Below, piece after piece: positions 34,870 through 43,941 of a DNA stretch of 64,000 nucleotides. Source of the DNA: Photobacterium sp. DA100 (lineage in GTDB: Bacteria; Pseudomonadota; Gammaproteobacteria; Enterobacterales; Vibrionaceae); contig NZ_CP119424.1 of assembly GCF_029223585.1 (NCBI RefSeq), forward strand, positions 124,001 through 188,000. The letters run 5' to 3'. The notes below the pieces were generated by a model that saw only the letters and a program-made list of their open reading frames with translations, did not search any database and had not been told where the DNA came from. The translations under genes and the position numbers were made by a program. The first letter of the stretch is position 1; each line of letters opens with the position of its first letter.

Positions 34870-37800
34870 TCATTGCTCAGCGTTTAGTGGCTTGATCTTG
34901 AAGAACAGCGCATAGTTCAATGGGATGACTACCAAGGTCAGCACTGTGGCAAATAGCAGGCCAAACATAATGGTCACGGCCATGCTCTTGAAGAACGGGT
35001 CAATCAGCAAGGGCGCGACGCCAAGAATGGTCGTTGTTGCCCCCAAGATCACCGGCCGTGCCCGGCTCATCGCCGCATCGATGATCGCATGGTAAGGCTC
35101 CTTGCCGGCATGAATTTCATTATCAGCCTGATCAACCAGCACAATCGCATTTTTCACCATCATCCCGACTAAGCTCAGGAAGCCCAAAGTGGCCATGAAC
35201 TCAAATGGCGTCTGGAAAATAATCAAGCCAATAGCGACACCTACAACTGCGAGAGGAACCGTAAGCCAGATAACCAGTGCCTGGCGGATACCATTGAACA
35301 TGAATACCACCGCCAAGACCATCGCGGCAAAACCGTAAGGTGCGGATAGCATCAGGCCTTCATCCGCCTCTTTGGCATCTTTGTATTCACCGTGCCACTC
35401 CAGCTGGTAGCCCAGGGGCAACGGCATGTTTTCGATTTCGGCCCTGATTGACTCGAACGCTGTTGAGGTTAGTACGCCAGGCGCAGGGTCGGCCTGTGCC
35501 ATAATGGTCGGTATACGGTCGACGCGCCTTAGCATCGCATCCTGCCATACGACATCGTTTGACTCGATCAGCTGGCTCAACTGGATGAAGCTGCCTGCTG
35601 TTGAACTGAATACCTGGGTTTGTTCAATCGCATATTCATGATTACGCTCCTCTTTTGGCGCGCGAACAACAATAGGCACCAGATCATTGCCTTCGCGGTA
35701 CACACCCACTTGACGACCCGACAAGGACTGTGCAATTGCGCTGTTCAATTCTTGAGTCGTCAAACCGAACTGCTGGGTTTTTTCAGCGGAAAATACCGGG
35801 CTTAGCACCGGAACTTGCTGCCGCCAGTCATCTTGTACCGCAATCAGGTTCGGGTTGTTGTTCATTAATGCTTTCGCCTGCTCGGCCAGTTGGCGCAGCA
35901 CTTCACTGTCAGGGCCTTTGAACGCGGCTTCAATTTTCTTGCCGCCACCTGGGCCCAACATGAATTTCCATACATTGATAGAAGCATCCTGATAGCGCTC
36001 GCCTAATTCAACCTGTAGTTCGGCAACTAGCGACTCAATAATGTTGTAATCGTCGACATCAACCAAAAGTTGACCATAACTCGGGTTCTCTGGCTCGGCT
36101 GAGTAGGTCAGCATAAAGCGCAGACCGCCAGAGCCGATAAAGCTGATGGTATTGGTCACGCCGTCTTTGGCTCTCACGTCTTTTTCAATATCGAGCATGA
36201 TGCTTTCGGTACGCGAGATATCTGAGCCTTGCGGCAGGAAGACATCAATTGCAAACTGTGCCCGCTGTGATTCTGGCATAAAGCCCGGTGGCACATAGCC
36301 GAAGGCTTTGACTCCAATAATGAACACCGCAACCACCACCATGATGCTGGTTTTCTGGTTGTTGAGGACTTTGACCAATACCCCTTTGTACAGCTTACTG
36401 GCGCGTCCTGGCTGTGCGTTGCTCTTCTGTGCGTTGACCTTGATGAAGTCATGGCACAGCAGTGGGGTGACGGTAATAGCCAGTACCCAGCTCAGGAACA
36501 TGGAGTAGAGGATCACCCAGAACAGTGAGCCGGCGTATTCACCCATGTTCGATGGCGACAAGCCGATAGCGCTGAAGGCACAGATCCCGACGATGGTGCC
36601 ACCGAGTAGTGGCCACTTGGTTTCGTCAACGATTTCGGCAGAAATCTCTTCGCGATTGGCATTCGGATTCTTCTGCAGCCGGGTCAGAATACCGTCGGTG
36701 ACCACGATGGCGTTATCAACCAGCATCCCCAAGGCAATGATCAGGGCACCGAGCGAAATTCGTTGCATGGCGATGTCGTCAATCAGCATGACGATCAGTG
36801 TGCCGGCAACCGTCAACACCAGTACGAAGCCGATGATGATGCCAGTACGTACTCCCATAAATAGCAGTAAGACCACAAAGACAATGACAACGGCGGCAAT
36901 CAAGTTGTTGATGAAATCGGCGACAGACGCTTTTACCGATTCAGACTGAATCGAAATGTTGTGCAATTCAATGCCAACAGGTCGCTGGCTTTCCAGCTCG
37001 GCAATACGGGCGGTGACCGCATCACCCATCTCAACGACATTGCCGCCAGCAACATTCGAAATCCCTAGACCGACAGCACGCATGCCGTTGTAACGCATTA
37101 GTACGGATGTTGGCTCCTGGTAACCGCGGGTCACTGCTGCGATGTCACCAAGGCGCAAGATGGTGTTGTTTTCACCAATACCAATTTGTAAGTTCTTCAG
37201 GTCATCAAAAGTACGTACGCTTGAGGTTGGTACCACGGCAACACGCATCGATTCTGTTTCCAGCGTCCCCGCTACCGTAACCATATTCTGCTTCTGCAGA
37301 ACCTGATAGATTTGCTCGGCAGAGAGACCAAATTGTTCCAGGCGGGCACTGGCGATCTCGACAAAAATTGCTTCTTGTTTTTCTGCCATGGTAGTGGTTT
37401 TAGATACTCCAGGTACCAGTACCAGTTCTCGCCTTAGATCATCAACGTAGTCTTGCAGCTGTTTGTCGCTATACCCTTCACCGGTGACCGCATAAAACTG
37501 GGCGAAGACATCGGCAAAGTCGTCGTTGACGATGGATGGCCCGGCGCCCGGTGGCAGCATACGCTGTGCATCATTGATCTTCCTGCGTAGCTTGTCCCAT
37601 ACTTGCTGCAACTCGGCATCGGTTTGGGAGAAGTTGCGTTTGATCTCTACGGTCACCTCGGACATGCCTTGCTTGGAGACGGAGGTAACCTCTTTGACCT
37701 CCTGCAGTGACTGTACCGCGCCTTCTATAACATCGGTGATTTCATCAGACACTTCCTGGGCGGTAGCACCCGAGTAAGGCGTCACAATCACCGCCTGCCG

Positions 37801-37926
37801 GATCACAAATTCCGGGTCTTCAAAGCGTCCGAGCTTAAGGTAGCTGAGGTAACCGCCGATCAAGGTCAGGGCGATCAAGACCCAAACACTGGTGCGTTTG
37901 GCTAATGTATAGCGCGCAATATTCAT
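34870..37926 (-). CDS. RND-family multidrug efflux permease
   Basis: This is a 1018-residue inner-membrane proton antiporter of the AcrB/HAE-1 class. It begins MNIARYTLAKRTSVWVL. It has two large periplasmic loops, twelve expected membrane segments, and the TM4 acidic residue in LGMLVDNAIVVTDG. It forms a tripartite pump with the adaptor encoded just upstream, whose stop overlaps its start by one base (TAATG). No outer-membrane TolC-like gene is adjacent, so a shared TolC is likely. Exported compounds cannot be inferred. Confidence 0.93.
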   Translation of the reverse strand: MNIARYTLAKRTSVWVLIALTLIGGYLSYLKLGRFEDPEFVIRQAVIVTPYSGATAQEVSDEITDVIEGAVQSLQEVKEVTSVSKQGMSEVTVEIKRNFSQTDAELQQVWDKLRRKINDAQRMLPPGAGPSIVNDDFADVFAQFYAVTGEGYSDKQLQDYVDDLRRELVLVPGVSKTTTMAEKQEAIFVEIASARLEQFGLSAEQIYQVLQKQNMVTVAGTLETESMRVAVVPTSSVRTFDDLKNLQIGIGENNTILRLGDIAAVTRGYQEPTSVLMRYNGMRAVGLGISNVAGGNVVEMGDAVTARIAELESQRPVGIELHNISIQSESVKASVADFINNLIAAVVIVFVVLLLFMGVRTGIIIGFVLVLTVAGTLIVMLIDDIAMQRISLGALIIALGMLVDNAIVVTDGILTRLQKNPNANREEISAEIVDETKWPLLGGTIVGICAFSAIGLSPSNMGEYAGSLFWVILYSMFLSWVLAITVTPLLCHDFIKVNAQKSNAQPGRASKLYKGVLVKVLNNQKTSIMVVVAVFIIGVKAFGYVPPGFMPESQRAQFAIDVFLPQGSDISRTESIMLDIEKDVRAKDGVTNTISFIGSGGLRFMLTYSAEPENPSYGQLLVDVDDYNIIESLVAELQVELGERYQDASINVWKFMLGPGGGKKIEAAFKGPDSEVLRQLAEQAKALMNNNPNLIAVQDDWRQQVPVLSPVFSAEKTQQFGLTTQELNSAIAQSLSGRQVGVYREGNDLVPIVVRAPKEERNHEYAIEQTQVFSSTAGSFIQLSQLIESNDVVWQDAMLRRVDRIPTIMAQADPAPGVLTSTAFESIRAEIENMPLPLGYQLEWHGEYKDAKEADEGLMLSAPYGFAAMVLAVVFMFNGIRQALVIWLTVPLAVVGVAIGLIIFQTPFEFMATLGFLSLVGMMVKNAIVLVDQADNEIHAGKEPYHAIIDAAMSRARPVILGATTTILGVAPLLIDPFFKSMAVTIMFGLLFATVLTLVVIPLNYALFFKIKPLNAEQ

Positions 37927-39017
37927 TATTTAGCCTCCATCACAATGGGTCTTACCTTGATGTTTTCAGATAAACTTGCCGTGCCTGCTACCACGATTTG
38001 TTCGCCAACTTGCAAGTTGGAGGTAACTTCTACTCGGCTGCCTCTTAGTGCCCCTGTCGTGATAAAGCGTTTTTCCAATTGGTTCTCGCTGTTTACCAAC
38101 CATAGGTATTGTTGGCCTTGGTTATCGGGCAAAATGGCTGACAATGGGACTGTAATAGAGGTCGATACTGCTTGTTTGTCATCACCTGGAATAACCCTTA
38201 CCATCATGCCTGGCAGAACCACGGTGTCGTTGAGCGCAACAAAACCCAGTGTTACCGAGTAGGTCTGGGTAACCGGATCTGGCTTGGTTGAGTAGGTTTT
38301 CAAGGCCAGCTCAAATTGCTTGCCCTGCAAGGCAGGGATTTGCGCCATGATTTTTGGCGACTGCTGGTCTTCTTTTAGCATCAGTCTCTCTGGTACATCT
38401 ATCACCACTTCCATATCTGTTAAGTCATGAATAGACAGAATATTTTCGTTGGCCTGTACCAATACATGGGTATTGCGGTGCTTGCGGCTGATAATGCCGT
38501 CAAACGGTGCCAGCAGGTGGGTTTCCTCCAACCGGCGCTCAGCCTCGTCTAGGCGGTGTTGGGCGAGGCGGAAGCGGACTTCAATTTCTTCCAGCTGGCT
38601 TTTGGAAATTGCCTGGCTGGACTCAAAGATGGATTTGGCGCGCTGATATTCTGTTTGCATATTGCGCATCTCAATACGTGCAGAGTTTAAGTTTGTCTCG
38701 GCGTCTTTAGGATCCAGTTTAGCCAGCAGGTCCCCTTGCTTCACTTCATCACCCTCTTTTACCAGTACTTTAACCAAGCGGCCGGAAGCGCGAAATGAGA
38801 GATCGGCCTGCTGCGCGGCTTGAACGGTGCCGCTAAGGCTCATTTCCGATGTACTGGAAAAGCTAACAATTTCGGTCATGGCTGGACGGACTACCGGCTC
38901 CTTGGTTTCTGCCGGTGACTCCGAATTACAACCCGTTAAAATTACAACGGATAGCGCTAGGCCAATAGCGGCTTTCAGTAGTTTGTAATTGGCTGAGGTT
39001 GGAAGTGGTAACTTCAT
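37926..39017 (-). CDS. RND efflux periplasmic adaptor (membrane fusion lipoprotein)
   Basis: This 363-residue lipoprotein adaptor has a signal ending in LSVVILTGC with acylated Cys and N-terminal NSESP. The first lipoyl half is near residues 60-95 (SGRLVKVLVKEGDEVKQGD), then a helical hairpin (RIEMRNMQTEYQRAKSIF...), and the second lipoyl half APFDGIISRKHRNTHVLV. A beta-barrel domain follows. GGAGA eight bases upstream picks ATG 39017, although the frame is open to 39074. It links the inner-membrane permease to an outer-membrane channel. Confidence 0.92.
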   Translation of the reverse strand: MKLPLPTSANYKLLKAAIGLALSVVILTGCNSESPAETKEPVVRPAMTEIVSFSSTSEMSLSGTVQAAQQADLSFRASGRLVKVLVKEGDEVKQGDLLAKLDPKDAETNLNSARIEMRNMQTEYQRAKSIFESSQAISKSQLEEIEVRFRLAQHRLDEAERRLEETHLLAPFDGIISRKHRNTHVLVQANENILSIHDLTDMEVVIDVPERLMLKEDQQSPKIMAQIPALQGKQFELALKTYSTKPDPVTQTYSVTLGFVALNDTVVLPGMMVRVIPGDDKQAVSTSITVPLSAILPDNQGQQYLWLVNSENQLEKRFITTGALRGSRVEVTSNLQVGEQIVVAGTASLSENIKVRPIVMEAK

Positions 39018-39321
39018 TAATGCTGTCTCCGAAATGCTCGTTGTCAATGCGTGTTCTAAGTGTTGGTTTGTCATTTAATGTAGCTAATGGTAAAGAGCGT
39101 GCTGGGGGAACACTACGTATAAGAGATATTCATTTTTGGCAGAGCGCCATTACTGGCGGTGTTGAGATTGTGCGTTTGCCTAGAAAAGTGGGTGGAAGCT
39201 ATTTGCGGCAGGTGATTCTGTTGAGTGAGTGTTCGTTGGTTGGTTGCTGGATTACAGGTACAGGGCATCGGAGCCCGGTTGGCCACACCTGTAAAGTGGC
39301 GTAGGCTGGAGGGGGAAGTGA

Positions 39322-39432
39322 TTAGTGGATAATTAATAGCTTCAACAGGTAGGCGCTGAGATCAATGCGTAATATAGCGACAACAAATAGGGCCCAGAGA
39401 AGGGGCTCCAATAAAAGGTTAAGCCTTACCAT
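39322..39432 (-). CDS. Candidate 36-residue hydrophobic small protein
   Basis: The short frame starts MVRLNLLLEPLLWALFVVA, continues IL-RIDLSAYLLKLL and ends IIH. One membrane span is predicted. AGGG lies ten bases upstream of the ATG. It is on the same strand as the efflux adaptor and about 300 bases before it. Small membrane partners of RND pumps are known (AcrZ), but there is no sequence similarity. It could be a chance frame. Confidence 0.33.
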   Translation of the reverse strand: MVRLNLLLEPLLWALFVVAILRIDLSAYLLKLLIIH

Positions 39433-39711
39433 CGTGAAAAATCCCTAAATACACAATTACTGCAAGAGTGATACTTGCTGTTCGTGTTACAAAAATCAGT
39501 TATGGGTTGCTTGCAGCAAAGTCTATGGATTAACAGTGGCGATGGCTATGGATAAGAGAAATTCATATTTGAAGATTCAGTCTGTTGGCGAAAGCCGGTT
39601 GAACCATGGCCAAAATGGTATCAACGGCGCGTTACATCAATGATTGCGTGTCTGCGTTAGTTTAGAGTGGCCCTGCTAGATGTTTGTATATTTTTGAAAG
39701 TTGAGTAGTTG

Positions 39712-39987
39712 ATGAGTCAGAACGACATTCTGCAAAAAATAGCCAGCTTTACGTCAATCGAGCAGGCGTTGGAGTACTTTGAAATTGACTTCGATAGTAA
39801 GTTTATCAATGAGTACCGCACCCAACTGGTCAAGCGCTTCAATGGTTACTTATTGATTTCAAAACCTGACGACTGGTTCTCTGCCCGTCGTGCTCTGAAA
39901 AATGCCTACTGCAAGGTGCAACGAGGCCGGTTGGACCCGCATACCCGCTCGGCCTGCAGGGGATGTACTTCCTGCCAGCGGCGATAA
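39712..39987 (+). CDS. NifW-like small protein
   Basis: This 91-residue protein resembles the nitrogenase-protective protein NifW: IASFTSIEQALEYFEIDFD, then the EYRTQLVKRFNGYL phrase, then a helix with DDWFSARRALKNAYCKV. The C-terminus carries a CRGCTSCQRR cluster, unusual for the family. No nif genes are in the window, so a role outside nitrogen fixation is likely. ATG 39712 follows an in-frame TTG by one codon. Confidence 0.65.
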   Translation: MSQNDILQKIASFTSIEQALEYFEIDFDSKFINEYRTQLVKRFNGYLLISKPDDWFSARRALKNAYCKVQRGRLDPHTRSACRGCTSCQRR

Positions 39988-40020
39988 AAAGCCGAATCAG
40001 CAGGGGCAACTGATCCGGCT
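39982..40020 (-). terminator. Terminator of the universal stress protein gene
   Basis: AGCCGGATCAG/CTGATTCGGCT (one mismatch) with a nine-base loop. On the minus strand it is followed by TTTTTATC. It overlaps the stop of the NifW-like gene. Confidence 0.78.
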
Positions 40021-40048
40021 AGTAGTCATTGATATCCTGTTGTCCGCT

Positions 40049-40468
40049 TTAGATTGGCACAACGAGGATATCAACCGGTGATTTGTTGATGAGGTGCTTG
40101 GAGTAGGAAATAATATTGCTCCAGAAATCATGGTGATGACCACAAATGATCAGTTCGACCCCGTTATCTTGGATGATACCTTGTAGCTTGTTGCTCAAGT
40201 CACCGGTACCCACCAAGAAGTGTTTGATTGGATAGTCTGTATCGGTTTCGAAGGCTTTGAGCTGCGCCATTTTGGCTTCACCCAGAGGGTTTTCGTCCGG
40301 GGTCTTCTTGATATCAACCAGCTCTGGGTAGATTTCCCCGTGTGTGCCGTCAATGTGGACAAAAGAGACCTCTGCATTGAGTAGCTTTGCTAGAAAAACA
40401 GCTCTATCAATTAGCACATTGGTTTCTTCAGTTAGTTCAAGTGCAACTAGGATATGTTTGTATTTCAT
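40049..40468 (-). CDS. Universal stress protein A-like
   Basis: This 139-residue single-domain USP starts MKYKHILVALELTEETNVLI, a standard UspA beginning. The C-terminal part has ELIICGHHHDFWSNI and DILVVPI. The ATP-binding glycine pattern of MJ0577-type USPs is not obvious, so it is probably of the non-ATP-binding UspA class. GGAGAG nine bases upstream supports ATG 40468. It shares the GHHH segment with the USP at 60715-61104. Confidence 0.88.
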   Translation of the reverse strand: MKYKHILVALELTEETNVLIDRAVFLAKLLNAEVSFVHIDGTHGEIYPELVDIKKTPDENPLGEAKMAQLKAFETDTDYPIKHFLVGTGDLSNKLQGIIQDNGVELIICGHHHDFWSNIISYSKHLINKSPVDILVVPI

Positions 40469-40676
40469 AACTACGCTCTCCTGCTTAGTAATTTGCCGAA
40501 GTAACTCAAAGTTACTTGGATATAACTCCAGCATAGTTCGAGACAGAAAAAAATAGTGTCGAAGATGTCTCAGAATAGCTAAAAAGCATTTAATTTATTG
40601 AAATGTAATACAATAGTGCTGACAAGACGGTGTCTTATCATTGCGTGTATTTATGCCTACCCTGTTGTTGTCTAAT

Positions 40677-40736
40677 TTCTATACTGGTCACAGCATGGCT
40701 GGTGGCAAATTGGGTATGCTGAGTCTTGTCTATAAT
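40677..40736 (+). promoter_or_regulatory. Putative tna promoter with possible CRP half-site
   Basis: TATAAT at 40731-40736 is a consensus -10 box about 54 bases before tnaC. The -35 region is weak. At 40677-40692 TTCTA, six bases, TCACA resembles a CRP site with one good half, placed about 58 bases before the expected transcript start. tna operons are classically CRP-dependent, so this is plausible but not proven. Confidence 0.5.
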
Positions 40737-40789
40737 CAAGTGAAGTTATAGGCAATACTTACCCTGTTTATTTGTGAAGGAAAGCAAAT

Positions 40790-40888
40790 ATGACCTGCCA
40801 ATCTGCTGTGGTGACGCCCGACATCACCTTAATGATGTCGGCATGGTTCAATCAAGACTTCCGCCTTTCGAACGACTTCCCTGTTTAG
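40790..40888 (+). CDS. tnaC: Tryptophanase leader peptide
   Basis: The 32-codon leader has the diagnostic WFNQD core (W19, D23) and a Pro at 31, preserving the twelve-residue Trp-to-Pro spacing of E. coli TnaC and the Trp-to-Asp offset of four. It ends in DFPV then TAG; E. coli uses TGA after its Pro. AAGGAA precedes the ATG. Free tryptophan would stall the ribosome at the peptide end and prevent Rho termination before tnaA. After the stop, TCTCTTTGCTCGG may serve as a boxA-like element. Confidence 0.88.
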   Translation: MTCQSAVVTPDITLMMSAWFNQDFRLSNDFPV

Positions 40889-41018
40889 TCTCTTTGCTCG
40901 GGCTTACCGGCATTTAATCCATGTAAAAACGATGACATCAGTGTGGCTTTCACACCGTTGATTTAATTGTCTGTTGCCGCTGGCTGATAAGTACAGGCGG
41001 CTTTATTGGAGAAAAGAG

Positions 41019-42422
41019 ATGAAAAGGATCCCTGAACCATTTCGTATCAAGATGGTAGAGCGTATTCGGATGACCGATGAAGAAGATCGTCGCAAGGCGC
41101 TGATCGAAGCTGGCTATAATCCGTTTATGCTGCGCAGCGAAGATGTGTATATCGACCTGTTGACCGACTCGGGCACCGGGGCGATGAGTGATAACCAGTG
41201 GGCTGGCTTGATGATGGGGGACGAGGCGTATGCCGGAAGCCGTAACTATTACAATCTCTGCCAGGCGGTGAAACATTTCTTCGGCTACAAGCTGACGGTG
41301 CCAGCCCACCAGGGGCGCGGTGCCGAGCAAATCCTGTTCCCTTGCCTGATTGACCGGATGCGCCGGGTGAGGGGAGGGACGGAGGCGATCTTTCTTTCAA
41401 ACTTCCATTTCGACACCACTGCGGGCCATATTGAGATGAGTGGTGGCAAAGCCATTAACCTGCTCACTGAAACGGCTTTCCATACGTCCACCTATGATGA
41501 CTGGAAAGGTAATTTTGACCTCGAGAAGCTCGAAGCCGCGATAGAGCAATATGGCTCGATCAATATTGCGGCCATCATTACCACGGTGACTTGCAACAGT
41601 TCGGGTGGCCAGCCGGTCGCGATGGAAAACATGCGAGCGGTGTATGAGTTGGCGCAGAAGAACGATATCCCCGTGGTGATTGATTCGGCCCGGTATTGTG
41701 AGAATGCCTACTTTATCAAGCAGCGCGAAGCGGGCTATTCGGATAAATCCATCCTCGAGATCATCCGTGAAATGTACCAGTACGGTGATATCCTGACGAT
41801 GTCGGCGAAAAAAGATCCCATGGTGAATATCGGCGGCCTGTGCTGTATCAAAGATCATGAAGGCCTGTTCCAGGCGGTGCGAACCCGCTGTGTCCCGATG
41901 GAGGGCTTTGTCACCTATGGCGGTATGGCCGGGCGGGATATGGAAGCCCTGGCTAGGGGATTATACGAAGCGGCGGATGAAGACTTTCTCCATTACCGGA
42001 TCAGCCAGGTGAAATACCTCGGCGAGCGGCTACGCGAGGGCGGGGTGCCTATTCAGTATCCCACCGGCGGGCATGCGGTGTTTGTCGATGCCAGGAAAAT
42101 GCTGCCCCACATTCCTTCGCATCAGTTTCCGGCTCATGCTTTGTGCAATGAGCTTTATCTGGAATCCGGCGTGCGAGCGGTGGAAATCGGCTCGTTGCTG
42201 ATGGGGCGGGATCCGCAAACCGGGAAGCAGAAAGAGACGGCCTTGGAGTTGATGAGACTGACGATTCCTCGGCGGGTATATACCAATGATCATATGGACT
42301 ACGTTGCCGATGCGCTCATAGCGGTTAGCCAGCGGGCCAGTGAAATTCGCGGGCTGGAATTTGAGTATGAGCCTCCGGTGTTGCGCCACTTTACTGCGAG
42401 GCTGAAGCCGGTCGATGGTTAA
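41019..42422 (+). CDS. tnaA: Tryptophanase (tryptophan indole-lyase)
   Basis: This 467-residue PLP enzyme degrades tryptophan to indole, pyruvate and ammonia. The PLP lysine is in [14 protein letters not shown], and substrate-site sequences include [15 protein letters not shown] and [16 protein letters not shown]. Tyrosine phenol-lyase has an Arg in its RSMERG segment. Here the equivalent reads RAVEIGS, which is tryptophanase-like. A TnaC leader supports this. No tnaB permease follows, and a terminator lies 48 bases after the stop. GGAG before ATG 41019 fixes the start. Confidence 0.94.
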   Translation: MKRIPEPFRIKMVERIRMTDEEDRRKALIEAGYNPFMLRSEDVYIDLLTDSGTGAMSDNQWAGLMMGDEAYAGSRNYYNLCQAVKHFFGYKLTVPAHQGRGAEQILFPCLIDRMRRVRGGTEAIFLSNFHFDTTAGHIEMSGGKAINLLTETAFHTSTYDDWKGNFDLEKLEAAIEQYGSINIAAIITTVTCNSSGGQPVAMENMRAVYELAQKNDIPVVIDSARYCENAYFIKQREAGYSDKSILEIIREMYQYGDILTMSAKKDPMVNIGGLCCIKDHEGLFQAVRTRCVPMEGFVTYGGMAGRDMEALARGLYEAADEDFLHYRISQVKYLGERLREGGVPIQYPTGGHAVFVDARKMLPHIPSHQFPAHALCNELYLESGVRAVEIGSLLMGRDPQTGKQKETALELMRLTIPRRVYTNDHMDYVADALIAVSQRASEIRGLEFEYEPPVLRHFTARLKPVDG

Positions 42423-42469
42423 AGATCTTTTTACTATCAACCGGTAAATTACGAACACTTTGACGAAAG

Positions 42470-42503
42470 AACCACCGCGACCTGCTGGGTTGCGGTGGTT
42501 TTT
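42470..42503 (+). terminator. Intrinsic terminator of tnaA
   Basis: AACCACCGC... pairs with ...GCGGTGGTT, followed by TTTT. It shows that tnaA is the last gene of its transcript. Confidence 0.87.
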
Positions 42504-42597
42504 GACTGATTTCTAACGTAGCGATGACGCTGTGCCCACAATCCTAGCACTACAATAAATACCAAGTTATATGAGAATGCTCATTAAGGATATCAAA

Positions 42598-43140
42598 ATG
42601 AAAAAGACCTTACTTGCACTGGTTGTGGCTGGCTTCGTACTGACGGGATGTGATCAAAAAGCCACACCTGAGTCCCCATCTCAAACTGAGACTGATACTG
42701 CGGTGGTAGTTGAAAATCAAGTTCAAGCGGATGACGCTTCAACGGCAGAAGTGCCGGTGACTCTGCCTGAGATAGAGCAGCCAGAAGTGGCTCAACCGGT
42801 AGCCGATTCTGCCCACAGCGCCCGTAACGCGCTGGATTGGGATGGCACCTATACCGGTATCTTGCCTTGTGCTGATTGCGAAGGGATCAAGACTGAGCTG
42901 ATCGTAAAAAAGGATGGTACGTTTATCCTGACCGAGGTGTATCTAGGCAAGGAAGACAATATCTTTGAATACGAAGGTTCCTTTAACTGGAATAATGCAG
43001 GCAACACCATCGCTCTACCAGGGGCCGGAGATGATTCTGTGCAGTACTTTGTCGGCGAAAATCAGTTGTTCCGCTTAGACCAAGAAGGTAACCGGGTAAC
43101 CGGTGATTTGGCGGACCATTACGTGCTGCGCAAGCAGTAA
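42598..43140 (+). CDS. NlpE-like outer-membrane lipoprotein
   Basis: This 180-residue lipoprotein has signal MKKTLLALVVAGFVLTGCD with lipobox Cys. After an acidic Pro/Glu linker (about 25-85), the NlpE N-terminal domain begins WDGTYTGILPCADCEGIKTE, including its CxxC. The C-terminal OB domain of full NlpE is absent. NlpE proteins sense surface contact or lipoprotein-sorting stress through Cpx in other bacteria. That role here is inference. AGGAT precedes ATG 42598. Confidence 0.85.
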   Translation: MKKTLLALVVAGFVLTGCDQKATPESPSQTETDTAVVVENQVQADDASTAEVPVTLPEIEQPEVAQPVADSAHSARNALDWDGTYTGILPCADCEGIKTELIVKKDGTFILTEVYLGKEDNIFEYEGSFNWNNAGNTIALPGAGDDSVQYFVGENQLFRLDQEGNRVTGDLADHYVLRKQ

Positions 43141-43173
43141 TTGCTAACAGCCACCAGAAGGCGGCTGGTAACG

Positions 43174-43211
43174 AAAAAAAGGATCTCGCATGTCGCTAGA
43201 TCCTTTTTTTT
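43174..43211. terminator. Bidirectional terminator
   Basis: AAAAAAAGGATCT and AGATCCTTTTTTT arms with an 11-base loop, between convergent lipoprotein and Zn-finger genes. Confidence 0.9.
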
Positions 43212-43251
43212 GCAGGAGCAATGCAAGCCTCTCTCATCGGCGTGCCTTAGC

Positions 43252-43650
43252 TCATGACCCTAATGACTTAGCAGTTTCAAAGTAGAACCTGTACTCACGT
43301 ACACCATCTATCTGGACACCTTTTTCTCTCAACTCAAGGTACTGCTGAATCTTAACCGTTCTGAAATCCAGCGCTTTCAGTGCAAGGATTATCCGGAGTT
43401 CATCCATTGAACGCGACTTAGCAGCAGAACTGCAAGTACCGCAGATAACATGAGCCTTTGCCTTAAAACCGGTCTTATCCAGCCAGCTAAGCTCTTTGGC
43501 TTCCTTGCGCTGACCACAGAAATAACAGCGGTTGTCTTGCTTCAATGCTGCCTGTTCCCTTAAGGCTTTAGGGCTTAGGGAATTGTTGGGTTGGGCAGTG
43601 TTGGTCTTCTTACTACCACTGAACATAGAGAACTGGACGACATTAGACAT
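43252..43650 (-). CDS. Small Cys-rich (zinc-finger-like) protein
   Basis: This 132-residue protein has a CYFCGQ pair and an HVICGTCSS pair spaced for one four-Cys zinc site, resembling the metal ribbon of HNH-type proteins. No catalytic HNH residues are clear. The N-terminal half is Ser/Asn-rich and basic. The C-terminal end is helical and charged. Possibly DNA- or RNA-binding. Function unknown. Confidence 0.65.
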   Translation of the reverse strand: MSNVVQFSMFSGSKKTNTAQPNNSLSPKALREQAALKQDNRCYFCGQRKEAKELSWLDKTGFKAKAHVICGTCSSAAKSRSMDELRIILALKALDFRTVKIQQYLELREKGVQIDGVREYRFYFETAKSLGS

Positions 43651-43854
43651 TGGGATAACTCATACTGATCAAGGTGTATTCGTTCAGCTGACAGCGTATA
43701 ACTGAACATGATTGCCAGGTGCCTTGGTATCCTATTTCTTGTGCACTCAATTAGTCAAATCACGACTGTGCACAATGGGCGGTTTAAGTGGCGTATACCC
43801 AGAACCAAGCCAGCCTATTACAAGGCTAGTATGTGATTAACCCAGCCAAGTACA

Positions 43855-43886
43855 AATGAAAAAAGATCTGGCCTTGGCCAGATCTT
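43855..43886 (-). terminator. Terminator of the MOSC-FNR-ferredoxin gene
   Basis: AAGATCTGGCC/GGCCAGATCTT palindrome with a two-base centre, then TTTTTTC on the minus strand. Confidence 0.85.
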
Positions 43887-43941
43887 GTTGATGTTGCCAG
43901 TATGTCTACCGTTGGCTGTTTATTTGGCAGTGTAGTAATGC

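Noticed and set aside
38999..39304. 101-residue plus-strand frame overlapping the efflux adaptor start
   Set aside because: Overlaps the lipoprotein signal region of the adaptor gene, has no ribosome site and no family resemblance.
41019..42422. Tyrosine phenol-lyase as alternative to tryptophanase
   Set aside because: The Arg in the RSMERG motif of tyrosine phenol-lyase is replaced here by Ile (RAVEIGS), and a TnaC leader precedes the gene.
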